DNA from: Kineococcus rhizosphaerae
Lineage (GTDB): Bacteria; Actinomycetota; Actinomycetes; Actinomycetales; Kineococcaceae
Length of the DNA: 64,000 bases
Direction of reading: 5' to 3'
Assembly (NCBI RefSeq): GCF_003002055.1
Contig: NZ_PVZF01000013.1
Coordinates: 62,001 to 126,000 of the forward strand
Positions 8,285-17,551 of the stretch are shown here, piece by piece. Within the stretch, counting starts at the first letter, position 1. Every line of letters begins with the position of its first letter. Made by a program: the position numbers and the translations under genes. Under the pieces are notes generated by a model. It saw nothing but the letters and a program-made list of their open reading frames with translations, searched no databases and was not told the DNA's origin.

Positions 8285-9412
8285 TCAGGAGGGGCGCACG
8301 GCCCCGAACAGCCCCGGCATCGCCACCCCGGCCACGCGCACGACGTCCCCGGTGTGCGGCGCGTGCAGGACCTTGCCGCCGCCCAGGTACAGCGCGACGT
8401 GGTGGATGCTCGACGGGTCGCTGCCGTTGGCGTAGAACACCAGGTCACCGGGCTGCAGCGCGTCCAGCGGGACCTTCGGCAGGCCCGCGTACTGCTGGCG
8501 CGACGTGCGGGGGATCGTGACGCCCGCCTGCGCGTACGCCCACTGCGTCAGGCCCGAGCAGTCGAACGTCGACGGGCCCGTCGCGCCCCACACGTACGGC
8601 ATCCCCTCGCGGGTGTGCGCGGCGGCGATGGCGGCCTGCGCGGTGCTGGAGGCGCCCGCGACGGCGTCGGCCACCGTGGACCCCGACCCCGACCCCGACC
8701 CCGACGCCGTCGCATCGGCGACCCCGGCCGCGGCGGCCCGGGCGGCGGCCTGCGCGAGGGCGTCCTGCCGGGCCTGCTCCTCCTCCTGCGCCACGGCCCG
8801 CGCGACCGCCGCGTCGGCGTCGGCGAGCAGCTGCCGCTGGGTGGCCAGGGCCTGCGTGACCTGCACCTGCGCCTGCGCGGCGGCGGCCTGGGCGGCGGTC
8901 TTGCGCACCCGGACCTGCTGCAGGCGGGTCTCGGCGGCCTGCGCGGCGGCCCGGGCGTCCGCCGCGCGGTCGACCGTGGTGGCGTCGTCGGTGACGACGC
9001 TCGCGGCCATCGCCGCGGCCCGCGCCGCCGTCGCCGCCGCGTCGAGGTCCCCGGAGAGCAGGTCGAACCCCGCCGGCAGGCTCGGGCCCGTCATGTAGAG
9101 CGAGCGGACCCGGCGCGTGGCCTGCGCCGTGGCCCGGCTGCTCGTGCCCGTCGCCGCGTCCAGGGCGGACTGCGCGCGGACCTCCTCAGAGACCGCCGTC
9201 GCGGTGTCGTCGACGGCCGTGTCGTACGCCTCGGTCGCGACGGACTGCTGCAGCTGCAGCGCCTCGACCCGGGCGCGCAGCGCGTCGGCCTGCGCCTTCA
9301 GCGTCGCGCTCGCCGGGACGGCCGGCGCGGGCTCGGCGTGGGCGCTCGCCACCGGCGCCCAGAGCGCGAGCGCCACGACACCCGCCGCCACGACCCGCTG
9401 GACCCTCGTCAC
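8285..9412 (-). CDS. Secreted NlpC/P60 peptidoglycan endopeptidase
   Basis: 375-aa RipA/PcsB-like hydrolase. Signal peptide RVQRVVAAGVVALALWAPVASAHA. Residues about 35-245 form an Ala/Gln/Arg-rich coiled coil in two blocks, probably an autoinhibitory or FtsEX-type activation region. A Gly-Ser spacer encoded by GACCCC repeats (about 8679-8706) precedes the catalytic domain: GMPYVWGATGPSTFDCSGLTQ with the nucleophilic Cys, and SIHHVALYLGGGKVLHA with the catalytic His. It should cut stem peptides of the cell wall. GTG at 9412 gives the best signal peptide; an in-frame start at 9481 would add 23 residues. It is divergent from murJ and 59 bases upstream of the pseudokinase gene. Confidence 0.88.
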   Translation of the reverse strand: MTRVQRVVAAGVVALALWAPVASAHAEPAPAVPASATLKAQADALRARVEALQLQQSVATEAYDTAVDDTATAVSEEVRAQSALDAATGTSSRATAQATRRVRSLYMTGPSLPAGFDLLSGDLDAAATAARAAAMAASVVTDDATTVDRAADARAAAQAAETRLQQVRVRKTAAQAAAAQAQVQVTQALATQRQLLADADAAVARAVAQEEEQARQDALAQAAARAAAAGVADATASGSGSGSGSTVADAVAGASSTAQAAIAAAHTREGMPYVWGATGPSTFDCSGLTQWAYAQAGVTIPRTSRQQYAGLPKVPLDALQPGDLVFYANGSDPSSIHHVALYLGGGKVLHAPHTGDVVRVAGVAMPGLFGAVRPS

Positions 9413-9463
9413 CGTCGATGAGTCGTCACGGCGTGTGAAGACCTTGACCGGACCGGGGACGCG

Positions 9464-11167
9464 ATGACCCGTCCGGCGCACTCATCGGCGACCATCGACC
9501 CCGTGAGTGCAGAAGTGGACGAGCCCACCACCGCGTCGAAGGACTCCCTGGCGCGCTCCAGCGCGCTGATGGCGAGCGGGACGCTCGTCTCGCGCGTGCT
9601 GGGCTTCGTCCGGGTCGCGCTGCTCGCCTCGGCGATCGGCGGGACGGCGGCCGGGGTCGGCGGCCAGGTCTTCGACGTGGCCAACAAGGCGCCGAACAAC
9701 TTCTACATCCTGGTGGCCGGCGGCGTCCTCAACGCCGTCCTCGTCCCGCAGATCGTCAAGGCGTTCCGCCTCCCCGACGGCGGCCAGGAGTTCGTCGACC
9801 GGCTCATCACCCTGGCCCTGCTGATCATGGCCGTGGCGACCGTCCTCATCACGGCCGCGGCCCCGCTCGTCGTGCGGCTCTACTCCAAGGGCTGGAACGA
9901 CGACTGGCTGGCCCTCGGCACCGCGATGGCCTTCTGGTGCCTGCCGCAGGTCTTCTTCTACGGCCTCTACACCGTGCTCGGGCAGGTCCTCAACGCCCGC
10001 GGCAGCTTCGGCCCGTTCATGTGGGCCCCCGTGGTCAACAACGTCGTCGCCATCGGTGGGACGGTCGCCTTCCTCGCGGTCTACCCGGGGGGTGAGGGCT
10101 TCACGGCGCAGCGGTGGACCCCGCAGATGATCGCCCTGCTCGCCGGGACCGCCACCGCGGGCGTCGCGCTGCAGGCGCTCGTCCTGCTGTGGCCGCTGCA
10201 CCGCGTCGGGTTCCGCTACCGGCCCCGCTTCGGCTTCCGGGGCATGGGGCTGGGCAGCGCGGGCCGCGTCGCGGGCTGGACCTTCGCAGGGGTGCTCGTC
10301 GGCCAGGTCGCGTTCATCCCGACGTCGAAGGTCATGACCGCGGCGGGGGAGGCGCTCAACGCCGCCCACGTCGACGGCGCCTCCGGCAACTCCTACAGCT
10401 ACGCCTACCTGCTGTTCATGCTCCCGCACTCCCTCGTGGCGGTCTCGCTCGTCACCGCCCTGTTCACCCGGCTCAGCAAGGCGGCCGTGGCCGGGGACGT
10501 CGCCGCCGTCCGCCGCGACTTCTCCTCCGGCGCCCGCACGGTCGCCGTCGCCGGGGCCCTGGCGGTGGCCGCCTTCGTCTCCCTCGGCCCGGCCGTGGGG
10601 GGCGCGATGTTCGGGGCCCGTCCCATCGGGCAGGTGCTCGTGGCGATGGCCGTGGGCCTCGTCCCCTTCAGCGTCACCTACCTCGTCCAGCGCGTCTTCT
10701 ACGCCTACGAGGACGCGCGGACCCCGTTCGTCGTGCAGGTCGTCGTCGCGGCCGTGACCACCGTCGGCAACGTCGTCATCCACTTCGAGGTGCCCGTGCA
10801 GTGGCAGGTCGTCGCCATCGGCGTCTCGATGAGCGCGGCCAACGTGGTCGGCTGCGTCCTCGGGCTGAGCCTGCTGCGCCGCCGCTTCCACGCCCTCGAC
10901 GGCCGGGGCGTCGACGGTCACCGCCTGCTGCGCACGCTCGTCCGGCTCACGATCATCACCGTCCTCGCCGCGGTCGTCGGGTTCGCCGTGGCCCGCGCAG
11001 GGGCCCTCGTCGGCCAGGGCCGCGTCGTGGACCTCGCCGTCGTGCTCGTCGGCGGCGTCCTCGTCCTGGCCGTCTTCACCCTGCTATGCCGCCTCATGCG
11101 CGTCCGCGAGCTCGAGGACCTCGTGAACCCGCTACTTCGCCGGGTCCCCGGCCTGCGCCGGCTCTGA
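9464..11167 (+). CDS. murJ: Lipid II flippase MurJ (MviN family)
   Basis: 567-aa polytopic membrane protein of the MOP superfamily that moves lipid II across the membrane for peptidoglycan synthesis. RSSALMASGTLVSRVLGFVRVALLASAIG near the N-terminus is the MurJ signature, and about 14 membrane segments follow (YILVAGGVLNAVLVPQIVKAF, LFMLPHSLVAVSLVTALFTRLS). There is no fused kinase domain; the separate pseudokinase at 6555-8225 takes that part. The start is uncertain: ATG 9464 has GGGGA upstream, and GTG 9503 is in frame. Unlike in mycobacteria the gene points against its DUF6049 neighbour, and their 3' ends overlap by 36 bases. Confidence 0.92.
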   Translation: MTRPAHSSATIDPVSAEVDEPTTASKDSLARSSALMASGTLVSRVLGFVRVALLASAIGGTAAGVGGQVFDVANKAPNNFYILVAGGVLNAVLVPQIVKAFRLPDGGQEFVDRLITLALLIMAVATVLITAAAPLVVRLYSKGWNDDWLALGTAMAFWCLPQVFFYGLYTVLGQVLNARGSFGPFMWAPVVNNVVAIGGTVAFLAVYPGGEGFTAQRWTPQMIALLAGTATAGVALQALVLLWPLHRVGFRYRPRFGFRGMGLGSAGRVAGWTFAGVLVGQVAFIPTSKVMTAAGEALNAAHVDGASGNSYSYAYLLFMLPHSLVAVSLVTALFTRLSKAAVAGDVAAVRRDFSSGARTVAVAGALAVAAFVSLGPAVGGAMFGARPIGQVLVAMAVGLVPFSVTYLVQRVFYAYEDARTPFVVQVVVAAVTTVGNVVIHFEVPVQWQVVAIGVSMSAANVVGCVLGLSLLRRRFHALDGRGVDGHRLLRTLVRLTIITVLAAVVGFAVARAGALVGQGRVVDLAVVLVGGVLVLAVFTLLCRLMRVRELEDLVNPLLRRVPGLRRL

Positions 11168-13294
11168 GGGGGCGGGCGGGGGCGCGACGTCGGCGTGCGC
11201 GGCCCCGTCGACGCGCCGGCGCCCCTTCCGGAACGCCCGCACGAGGCCCAGCACCAGCAACCCGGCAGCCCCCCCACCCACGACCCCGCTGATCCAGTTC
11301 TCCACGTCGGCGCGCACGTTCAGCCGGATCTCCACCGGCTCGCCGAGGGCGCTGCCCGCCGGCGTGCGCAGCTGCGCCTCCACCACGACCGAGCCGTTCG
11401 CCAGGGCCCGCACCGGCACCGCGACGCGGCTCTGGCTGCGCGCCGCGACCGTCTGGCGGGGCACGGCGTCCAGCTGCACCCGCGCGGTCCGGGGCCGCAG
11501 CACCAGGTCGACCTGCACGGGCACGTCGAGCTCGTTGACGACCGTGATGGGCAGCTCGCTGCGCTCGGCGGCGAGGTTGCGGACGCTGCCGGTGACGACG
11601 CTCACCCCCGCCGTGAGGGCCTCGACGGCGCGCGCGAGCCCGGCGCGGGCCGCGGGCAGCTCCGCGACGTGACCGCGCCAGGACACCCCCAGCAGGACCA
11701 GGGCCGCGCGCTGCTGCGAGAGCAGACCCGCGCCGAGGGCACCGGACGGCAGGGCCGTGGCGAAGTCGTCGACCCCGACGAGCGCCTCCTGCACGTCCAC
11801 GACGTGCGCGGTCGGCAGCGCCGCCCGGGCCGTGGCCGCCGGGACGTCCGGGCCCGAACGCTCCACGTCGGGCGCGGGTGTCGCGAGCAGGTCCGTCAGC
11901 GGCTGCCAGCTCGCCCAGCCGGACGACTCCACGTCGGCGATCAGGGCGGACAGCTGCTCGGCGGCCGGCGCGAAGCTGCGCGGGGCGACGAGCAGCTGCC
12001 CGCGGGGGTCGCTGGGGCGCTGCGACGCCGTGGTCGCGGCCTCGGCGATGAGCCGCTGGCGCACGAGGACGACCTGGTCGGGGTCGGCGGCGTCGGCCAG
12101 CACCGAGGACATCGTCCGGTCGGCGACGAGGGCCTCGACCGAGGTGTCGCGCAGGTCGACGCTCGCACGTCCCACGGGCGTGAACGTCAGGTCCGCCGAC
12201 GGCGGCAGGCAGACGTCGTCGAGGACGACCGTCGTGGCGCCGCCGCCGACGCAGAACGCCAGCAGGTCCTCGTCGGCGGCCTCGTCGGCGGGCCAGGCCA
12301 CGTCCGTGCGGACCACGGCCCCCGTCAGCGCGTCGAACGCCCCGCCCGCGGACCGCACGGCGCGCCCGAGCAGGTCGGAGCCGACGGCCGTGCGCTCCAG
12401 CGCCGCGAGGTCGGGGTCGCCGAAGGGCAGCCCGAGGACGACGCGGCCGGCGGCCGCGGCCGTCAGCTCGGCGACCCAGCCCGTGAGGGTGGCCGCGTCC
12501 GCGTCGGCCCCGGCGGTGGCAGCGGCGGTCTGCGCACCGCCGCGCAGGGAGTCCACCGCCGCCGTCAGCGCCGGGTCCAGCGCCCACGCCACCCGGGGGT
12601 CGGCGCTGCCGGCGACCAGCGCCCGCAGCCGGTCCTCCACGGCCCGCGCCAGCCCGCCCGGGGACCCGTCGCGGCCGGCCACGAGCGGCAGCAGCAGCGT
12701 CAGCGGCGTCGGGTCGCCCTGGGGGGCGGAGACGAGGAACGTGCGCGCGACACCGACCCGGCCGGAGTCGTCGGAGACCTCCACGGCGGCCAGGTGCGCA
12801 CCGACCCCGGCGCCGAGCGAGGCCGCGGGCAGGGTCAGCAGGACGTCGGCCGACTCGCCGGGCGACAGGCCCCCGGAGCCGACGACCACGTCGTCCGAAC
12901 TGGCGCTGGAGCGGGTGATGGAGGCCCGGTCCGAGGCCCGCGCCCACTGGTCCAGCGCCGTGCGGGCCACCGTCGGCGAGCGCTGGGCGACCAACCGCGC
13001 GGTCAGGCCCGTCAGCGCGCTCGTCCCCCGGTGCCGCACCCGGGCCCGCACGGTGACGACGGAGCGGGCCGGGTCGGCCGCCGCGTACGCCGTCGGGGTG
13101 ACGTCGAGCAGGACGACCCCCAGCGGCAGGGCCGTCGCCGTCGTCGCCGTCGCCGTCCCCGTCGTCGCCGTCCCCGTCGTCTTCGCGGTGGGTCTCGACC
13201 GCGCCTGCGCGCTCGCGGGCACGCCCGCCGCGACGCCACCGACCGCGAGCCCCGTCAGCAGCCCCCGACGCGTCACGGGGAGCCGGGAGCTCAC
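11132..13294 (-). CDS. DUF6049 secreted/membrane-anchored protein
   Basis: 720-aa protein of the family that sits beside murJ in actinobacteria (Rv3909 position). The N-terminus has a Tat-like signal (TRRGLLTGLAVGGVAAGVPASAQA), then a long extracytoplasmic region with immunoglobulin-like or beta-rich segments at both ends, and a C-terminal membrane helix (ISGVVGGGAAGLLVLGLV) with a basic cytosolic tail. No enzyme motif is visible and the function is unknown; a role in envelope assembly with MurJ is inferred from conserved neighbourhood. GTG at 13294 overlaps the Nudix stop by four bases. The stop lies inside the 3' end of murJ. Confidence 0.82.
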   Translation of the reverse strand: MSSRLPVTRRGLLTGLAVGGVAAGVPASAQARSRPTAKTTGTATTGTATATTATALPLGVVLLDVTPTAYAAADPARSVVTVRARVRHRGTSALTGLTARLVAQRSPTVARTALDQWARASDRASITRSSASSDDVVVGSGGLSPGESADVLLTLPAASLGAGVGAHLAAVEVSDDSGRVGVARTFLVSAPQGDPTPLTLLLPLVAGRDGSPGGLARAVEDRLRALVAGSADPRVAWALDPALTAAVDSLRGGAQTAAATAGADADAATLTGWVAELTAAAAGRVVLGLPFGDPDLAALERTAVGSDLLGRAVRSAGGAFDALTGAVVRTDVAWPADEAADEDLLAFCVGGGATTVVLDDVCLPPSADLTFTPVGRASVDLRDTSVEALVADRTMSSVLADAADPDQVVLVRQRLIAEAATTASQRPSDPRGQLLVAPRSFAPAAEQLSALIADVESSGWASWQPLTDLLATPAPDVERSGPDVPAATARAALPTAHVVDVQEALVGVDDFATALPSGALGAGLLSQQRAALVLLGVSWRGHVAELPAARAGLARAVEALTAGVSVVTGSVRNLAAERSELPITVVNELDVPVQVDLVLRPRTARVQLDAVPRQTVAARSQSRVAVPVRALANGSVVVEAQLRTPAGSALGEPVEIRLNVRADVENWISGVVGGGAAGLLVLGLVRAFRKGRRRVDGAAHADVAPPPAPSEPAQAGDPAK

Positions 13295-13767
13295 GCCAGT
13301 TCGCCCAGCCGCAGCGTCGCCGCCGTCGCGGCGCGCCGTTCGTTGGGGAAGGCCAGCCGGGTGTCGAGGTCGGTGAACGGGACCCACTCGACGTCGACGG
13401 CCTCGGCGTCGGGGTCGTTCTCGACGGTCAGCGACCCACCGACGGCCTTGAGCAGGAACAGGTGGACGACCTTGTGGATGCGCCGGCCGTCCGCGGAGAA
13501 CCAGTAGTCGATGGCGCCGAGGGTCTCGACGATCTCGCCGCGGATGCCCGTCTCCTCCTCGATCTCGCGCACCGCGGCCTCCTCGAGGGTCTCCTCGCCC
13601 TCGAGGTGGCCCTTGGGCAGGCACCACTCGGCGCGGCCCGCGCGGTTGAGGCGGCAGATGACGGCGGCGCGGGGCACACCGGTCGAGAGGTCGACGACGA
13701 GCCCACCCGAGGAGGTCTCCTGCACGGTGGGCAACCGCCGACGCGGTTCCCGGGCAGGCTTGACCAT
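13291..13767 (-). CDS. Nudix hydrolase (MutT4-like)
   Basis: 158-aa Nudix protein. The Nudix box is intact: G.....E.......REIEEETGI starting at GHLEGEETLEEAAVREIEEE, preceded by EWCLPKGHL. It probably cleaves an oxidised or signalling nucleoside diphosphate derivative, but the substrate cannot be told from sequence. It is coupled to the DUF6049 gene by a GTGA overlap, the same pair as Rv3908-Rv3909. The ATG at 13767 follows a TACAGT box by 6 nt, so the mRNA is likely leaderless. Confidence 0.9.
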   Translation of the reverse strand: MVKPAREPRRRLPTVQETSSGGLVVDLSTGVPRAAVICRLNRAGRAEWCLPKGHLEGEETLEEAAVREIEEETGIRGEIVETLGAIDYWFSADGRRIHKVVHLFLLKAVGGSLTVENDPDAEAVDVEWVPFTDLDTRLAFPNERRAATAATLRLGELA

Positions 13768-13773
13768 CGGCTC

Positions 13774-13779
13774 ACTGTA
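13774..13779 (-). promoter_or_regulatory. -10 box of a leaderless Nudix transcript
   Basis: TACAGT on the minus strand, 6 nt before the ATG at 13767. The same TANNNT-6/7 nt-start pattern recurs at seven other genes in this window. Confidence 0.6.
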
Positions 13780-13799
13780 GCCAGGGCGGGTGCCGTCTC

Positions 13800-15314
13800 A
13801 TGGCAGGCTTGCACCCCGTGCTGCCCGAGGAGTCCCGCCCGACCGCCCCGACCGAACCCGCCGCCGCGCTGGAGCTGGCCCTGGACGAGGCGCGGGCCAG
13901 GGCCGTGGAGGCCCTCGAACCCGTCATGCCGCTCCTGGTGGACCTCGGCCGGGTCTTCGCCGGGGCCGGTTTCGAGCTGTCCCTCGTGGGTGGGCCCGTG
14001 CGCGACGCGTTCCTGGGCCGGCGCTCGGCCGACCTGGACTTCACGACCGACGCGCGCCCCGACGACACCGTCGCGCTGCTGAAGCAGTGGGGGGACGCCT
14101 ACTGGGAGATCGGCCGCGACTTCGGCACCATCGGGGCCCGCAAGAAGGACCTCGTCGTCGAGGTCACCACGTACCGCTCCGAGAGCTACGACGCCGACTC
14201 CCGCAAGCCCGAGGTCTCCTACGGCGACGACCTCGTCGGCGACCTGTCCCGGCGCGACTTCACCGTCAACGCGATGGCCCTGCGACTGCCGTCGCTGGAC
14301 TTCGCCGACCCCCACGACGGCCTGAAGGACCTCGCCGCCGGCGTCCTGCGCACCCCCGGGACCGCCGAGCAGTCGTTCTCCGACGACCCGCTGCGGATGA
14401 TGCGCGCGGCCCGGTTCGCGGCCCAGCTGCGCCTGCGCGTCGCCCCCGAGATCACGGCGGCGATGGCCGCGATGGCCGAGCGCATCGCCATCGTCTCGGC
14501 CGAGCGCGTGCGCGTGGAGCTGGAGAAGCTGCTCGTCGCGCCCGACCCCGTCGCGGGGCTGCGGATCCTCGTCGAGACCGGCCTGGCCGACCACGTCCTG
14601 CCGGAGCTGCCCGCGCTGCGGCTGGAGATCGACGAGCACCACCGCCACAAGGACGTCTACGAGCACTCCCTGACCGTCCTGGAGCAGGCGATGGACCTCG
14701 AGACGGATGGCCCGGACCTGCTGCTGCGCCTCGCCGCGCTGCTGCACGACATCGGCAAGCCCCGCACCCGCCGGTTCGAGGACGGCGGCGGCGTCAGCTT
14801 CCACCACCACGAGGTCGTCGGCGCGAAGCTGGTGACCAAGCGGCTGAAGGCGCTGCGCTTCGACAACGACACGATCAAGGCCGTCGCGCGGCTGACGGAG
14901 CTGCACCTGCGCTTCCACGGCTACGGCGACGGGGAGTGGACCGACTCCGCCGTGCGGCGCTACGTCACCGACGCCGGCCCGCTGCTGCCGCGCCTGCACC
15001 AGCTGACCCGCAGCGACTGCACGACCCGCAACGCCCGCAAGGCCAAGCGCCTCTCGCAGGCCTACGACGACCTCGAGGCGCGCATCGCCCGGCTGCGTGA
15101 GCAGGAGGAGCTCGACGCGATCCGCCCCGACCTCGACGGGACGCAGATCATGGCGCTGCTCGGGATCGGGCCCTCGCGCGTCGTCGGGCGCGCCTACCAG
15201 CACCTGCTGTCGCTGCGGATGGACCGCGGGCCGCTGGGGGCCGAGGAGGCCGAACGGGAGCTGCGGGCGTGGTGGGCGCAGCAGCCGGAGTCGCAGGAGT
15301 CCCCGCAGGGCTGA
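13800..15314 (+). CDS. cca: CCA tRNA nucleotidyltransferase
   Basis: 504-aa polymerase beta-superfamily enzyme that builds or repairs the CCA end of tRNA. The nucleotidyl-transfer head is FELSLVGGPVRDAFLGRRSADLDFTT (residues about 59-84, GG then DxD). The basic RRDFTVNAMALRL segment and the DDPLRMMRAARFAAQL neck follow. An HD domain is visible at LLHDIGKPRTRR and HHHEVVGAKL. This is the PcnA/Rv3907 position next to the Nudix gene, from which it diverges. The ATG at 13800 lacks a strong ribosome binding site. Confidence 0.95.
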   Translation: MAGLHPVLPEESRPTAPTEPAAALELALDEARARAVEALEPVMPLLVDLGRVFAGAGFELSLVGGPVRDAFLGRRSADLDFTTDARPDDTVALLKQWGDAYWEIGRDFGTIGARKKDLVVEVTTYRSESYDADSRKPEVSYGDDLVGDLSRRDFTVNAMALRLPSLDFADPHDGLKDLAAGVLRTPGTAEQSFSDDPLRMMRAARFAAQLRLRVAPEITAAMAAMAERIAIVSAERVRVELEKLLVAPDPVAGLRILVETGLADHVLPELPALRLEIDEHHRHKDVYEHSLTVLEQAMDLETDGPDLLLRLAALLHDIGKPRTRRFEDGGGVSFHHHEVVGAKLVTKRLKALRFDNDTIKAVARLTELHLRFHGYGDGEWTDSAVRRYVTDAGPLLPRLHQLTRSDCTTRNARKAKRLSQAYDDLEARIARLREQEELDAIRPDLDGTQIMALLGIGPSRVVGRAYQHLLSLRMDRGPLGAEEAERELRAWWAQQPESQESPQG

Positions 15315-15339
15315 GGAGCCGGGACTCTGGTCGTTCGTC

Positions 15340-15402
15340 GGGTCGGGACCGTTGACGCATCGGTGCGAAAGGTTCGTACCGATGCGTCAACGGTCCCGAC
15401 CC
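15340..15402. terminator. Long near-perfect palindrome between convergent genes
   Basis: 25-base perfect arms (15340-15364 and 15378-15402). The pairing continues inward for four more bases after one mismatch, leaving a 3-base tip. It lies between cca and the histidine kinase gene, which converge, and probably ends both transcripts. There is no T-run. Confidence 0.65.
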
Positions 15403-15413
15403 CGACCCGGCCC

Positions 15414-16793
15414 TCAGCCCAGGGGCACGGTCAGGACGAGGACGGCCCCGCGGGGCAGGCCGGGCGGCAGGTCCACCTCGGCCGGGTCCGCGCACCGCAG
15501 GTCCCCGCCGCCGGAGCGGGCCAGCCCCCGCGAGATCGACAGGCCCAGCCCCGCGCCCCCGTCGCCCGCGCGGGCCGGGTCCAGCCGCACGAGGCGGTCG
15601 AAGACGCGCTCGCGGTCGGCCGGTGCGATGCCCGGACCGCCGTCGGCGACGACGACGCGACCCCACCCGTCCGGCCGGTCCACGGTGACGACGACGGGCC
15701 CGGCGGGGGCGGCCCGCCGCGCGTTGGACAGCAGGTTCACCAGGACCCGGCGGACGTGGTCGGGGTCGGCGACGACCTCGACCACGGTGCCCTCCGGGGC
15801 GCGCACGTCCACGCCCCGCCCCAGGGGGCCGGCCTCCTCCACGGCCGCGCGGACCAGCGGGGCGAGGCCGGTGCGCACGGGCCGGGGCTGCAGCTCCTCC
15901 AGCCGCGACACCGACAGCAGGTCCGTCACGAGCTGGGCCGCGCGCCGGGCCTCGCGCACGATGCGGACCGCGGCCTCCTCGCGGGCCCGCCGGTCCGGTC
16001 CCTCCCCGGTGTCCAGCAGCAGCCGCTCGGCCGCCGCGGTGACCGCGGCCAGCGGGGTCCGCAGGTCGTGGGCGACGTCGGACAGGAAGCGCTGCATCCG
16101 GTCCCGCGAGCGGGTGGCGCGTTCCTCGGCCCCCTCCAGGGAGTCGATCATGCGGTCGAAGGCAGCGGCCGTGCGGCCCAGCTCGGTGTCCGTGCGGTCC
16201 GGGTCCAGCCGCCGGCCGCGGTCGCCGTCGGCGATCGAGCGGGCCGTGGCCGTCATGGTGTCCAGCGGGGCCAGGGCCCGGCCGAGCAGCAGCCACGAGG
16301 CCACGACGGCCAGGGCCAGACCCGCGAGCGCCCCCAGGAGCATCGAGCGGCGGAACTGGGCCAGGGCGTCCTCGACGGGCCGCAGCGACGTCGTCAGGAC
16401 GAGGACCCGGTCGCCGCGCAGGGTCCGGCTCGTGCGCAGCAGGTCCCCGTCCTGCGTCACGGCCGCCTTCGGGCCGCCCGGGGCGGGCCCGGCCGTCCCG
16501 GGCGGCCCGGCGGGTCCGTCCAGGGGACCGGGGGTGCCGACGACGGTGCCCTCGTCGGACTCCAGCCGCGCGTCCGCCCCGGCGGTCTGGAGCCGGTTGA
16601 CGAGGGTCTGGTCGTCGACCGTGCCGTCGAGCTGGACGCCCAGCTCGGCCAGGGAGGACAGCCGGGTCCGGGCGTCGTCGCGCAGCCGCGAGCCCAGGTC
16701 GGCGTCGACGAACAGCCCGACGGCGAGCAGCAGCGCCGCCAGGACAGCCGTCGCGACGGCGACCACCCGGCGGCGCAGCGAGACCGTGCGCAC
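15414..16793 (-). CDS. Two-component sensor histidine kinase
   Basis: 459-aa membrane kinase. First membrane helix VVAVATAVLAALLLAVGLFV. A short periplasmic domain with a Gly/Pro-rich stretch follows, then the second helix MLLGALAGLALAVVASWLLL, a HAMP domain (GRALAPLDTMTATARSIADGD), the HisKA box SDVAHDLRTPLAAV with the phospho-accepting His, and the ATPase domain (N box NLLSNARRAAP, DGGPGIAP, GGAGLGLSISRGL). It ends 3 bases downstream of the regulator gene, so the two form a cognate pair. Its signal is unknown. The architecture resembles the CseC/MprB-like kinases of actinobacteria. Confidence 0.93.
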   Translation of the reverse strand: MRTVSLRRRVVAVATAVLAALLLAVGLFVDADLGSRLRDDARTRLSSLAELGVQLDGTVDDQTLVNRLQTAGADARLESDEGTVVGTPGPLDGPAGPPGTAGPAPGGPKAAVTQDGDLLRTSRTLRGDRVLVLTTSLRPVEDALAQFRRSMLLGALAGLALAVVASWLLLGRALAPLDTMTATARSIADGDRGRRLDPDRTDTELGRTAAAFDRMIDSLEGAEERATRSRDRMQRFLSDVAHDLRTPLAAVTAAAERLLLDTGEGPDRRAREEAAVRIVREARRAAQLVTDLLSVSRLEELQPRPVRTGLAPLVRAAVEEAGPLGRGVDVRAPEGTVVEVVADPDHVRRVLVNLLSNARRAAPAGPVVVTVDRPDGWGRVVVADGGPGIAPADRERVFDRLVRLDPARAGDGGAGLGLSISRGLARSGGGDLRCADPAEVDLPPGLPRGAVLVLTVPLG

Positions 16794-16796
16794 CGC

Positions 16797-17507
16797 TCAG
16801 CCGTCGCCGTCGGTGGGCGCGGTGGGGCTCGCGGTGGGGACCCGCAGCACGTAGCCGAGCCCGCGGACGGTGTGCACGAGCCGGGGTCCGTGCTCCTCCA
16901 GCTTGCGGCGCAGGGCGCTGACGTGGACCTCGACGAGGTTCTGGTCGTAGTGCTCGTACCCCCACACCTGGGTGAGCAGCTGCAGCTTGGACAGGGTCCG
17001 CCCGCGGTGGCGGACGAGCTGGGCGAGCAGCCGGAACTCCGTCGCCGTGAGGTCCAGCGCCACCCCGGCGCGCAGGGCCACGGCCGCGGACTCGTCGACG
17101 ACGAGGTCGCCCACCTCCACGACCTGCGGGGTCCGGCCGGAGCGGCGCAGCACGGCGCGCAGCCGCACGAGCAGCTCCTCGACGGCGAACGGCTTGACGA
17201 CGTAGTCGTCGGCGCCCGCGGCGAAGCCGGACAGCCGGTCGTCGATGTCGTCGCGGGCCGTGACGAAGACGACGGGCACGTCGCGCGGCACGCAGACCCG
17301 CCGGGCCAGGGACGTGCCGTCCTCGCCGGGCAGCATGACGTCCAGGACGGCGATGTCGGGGCGGAAGTGCTCGACGACCTCGTCGAGGTCGCGCCCGTCG
17401 GGGCGGGCGCGCACGACCATCCCGGTGCCGGTGAGCGCCTCGGTGACGGACTCGGCGATGAGCGGGTCGTCCTCGACGAGCAGGACCCGGACGGCTGCGG
17501 TGGGCAC
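16797..17507 (-). CDS. OmpR/PhoB-family response regulator
   Basis: 236-aa regulator. Receiver domain: VLLVEDDPLIAES acidic pocket, AVLDVMLPGEDG with the phospho-accepting Asp, VFVTARDD and the switch Lys in DDYVVKPF. The C-terminal winged helix has LTATEFRLLAQLVRHRGRTLS and VEVHVSALRRKLE. It is partnered by the kinase gene 3 bases downstream. Start GTG at 17507. Paired 11-bp-spaced repeats in the upstream region (17552-17606) are good candidates for its own binding sites and suggest control of itself and of the divergent DUF5666 gene. Confidence 0.94.
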   Translation of the reverse strand: MPTAAVRVLLVEDDPLIAESVTEALTGTGMVVRARPDGRDLDEVVEHFRPDIAVLDVMLPGEDGTSLARRVCVPRDVPVVFVTARDDIDDRLSGFAAGADDYVVKPFAVEELLVRLRAVLRRSGRTPQVVEVGDLVVDESAAVALRAGVALDLTATEFRLLAQLVRHRGRTLSKLQLLTQVWGYEHYDQNLVEVHVSALRRKLEEHGPRLVHTVRGLGYVLRVPTASPTAPTDGDG

Positions 17508-17551
17508 CGCACGAACATCGCAGAGCGGTGCAGGCGCGGCCAGCGCACGAG

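Noticed and set aside
8679-8706. Simple GACCCC repeat as a regulatory site
   Set aside because: It codes for a Gly-Ser linker between the coiled coil and the NlpC/P60 domain.
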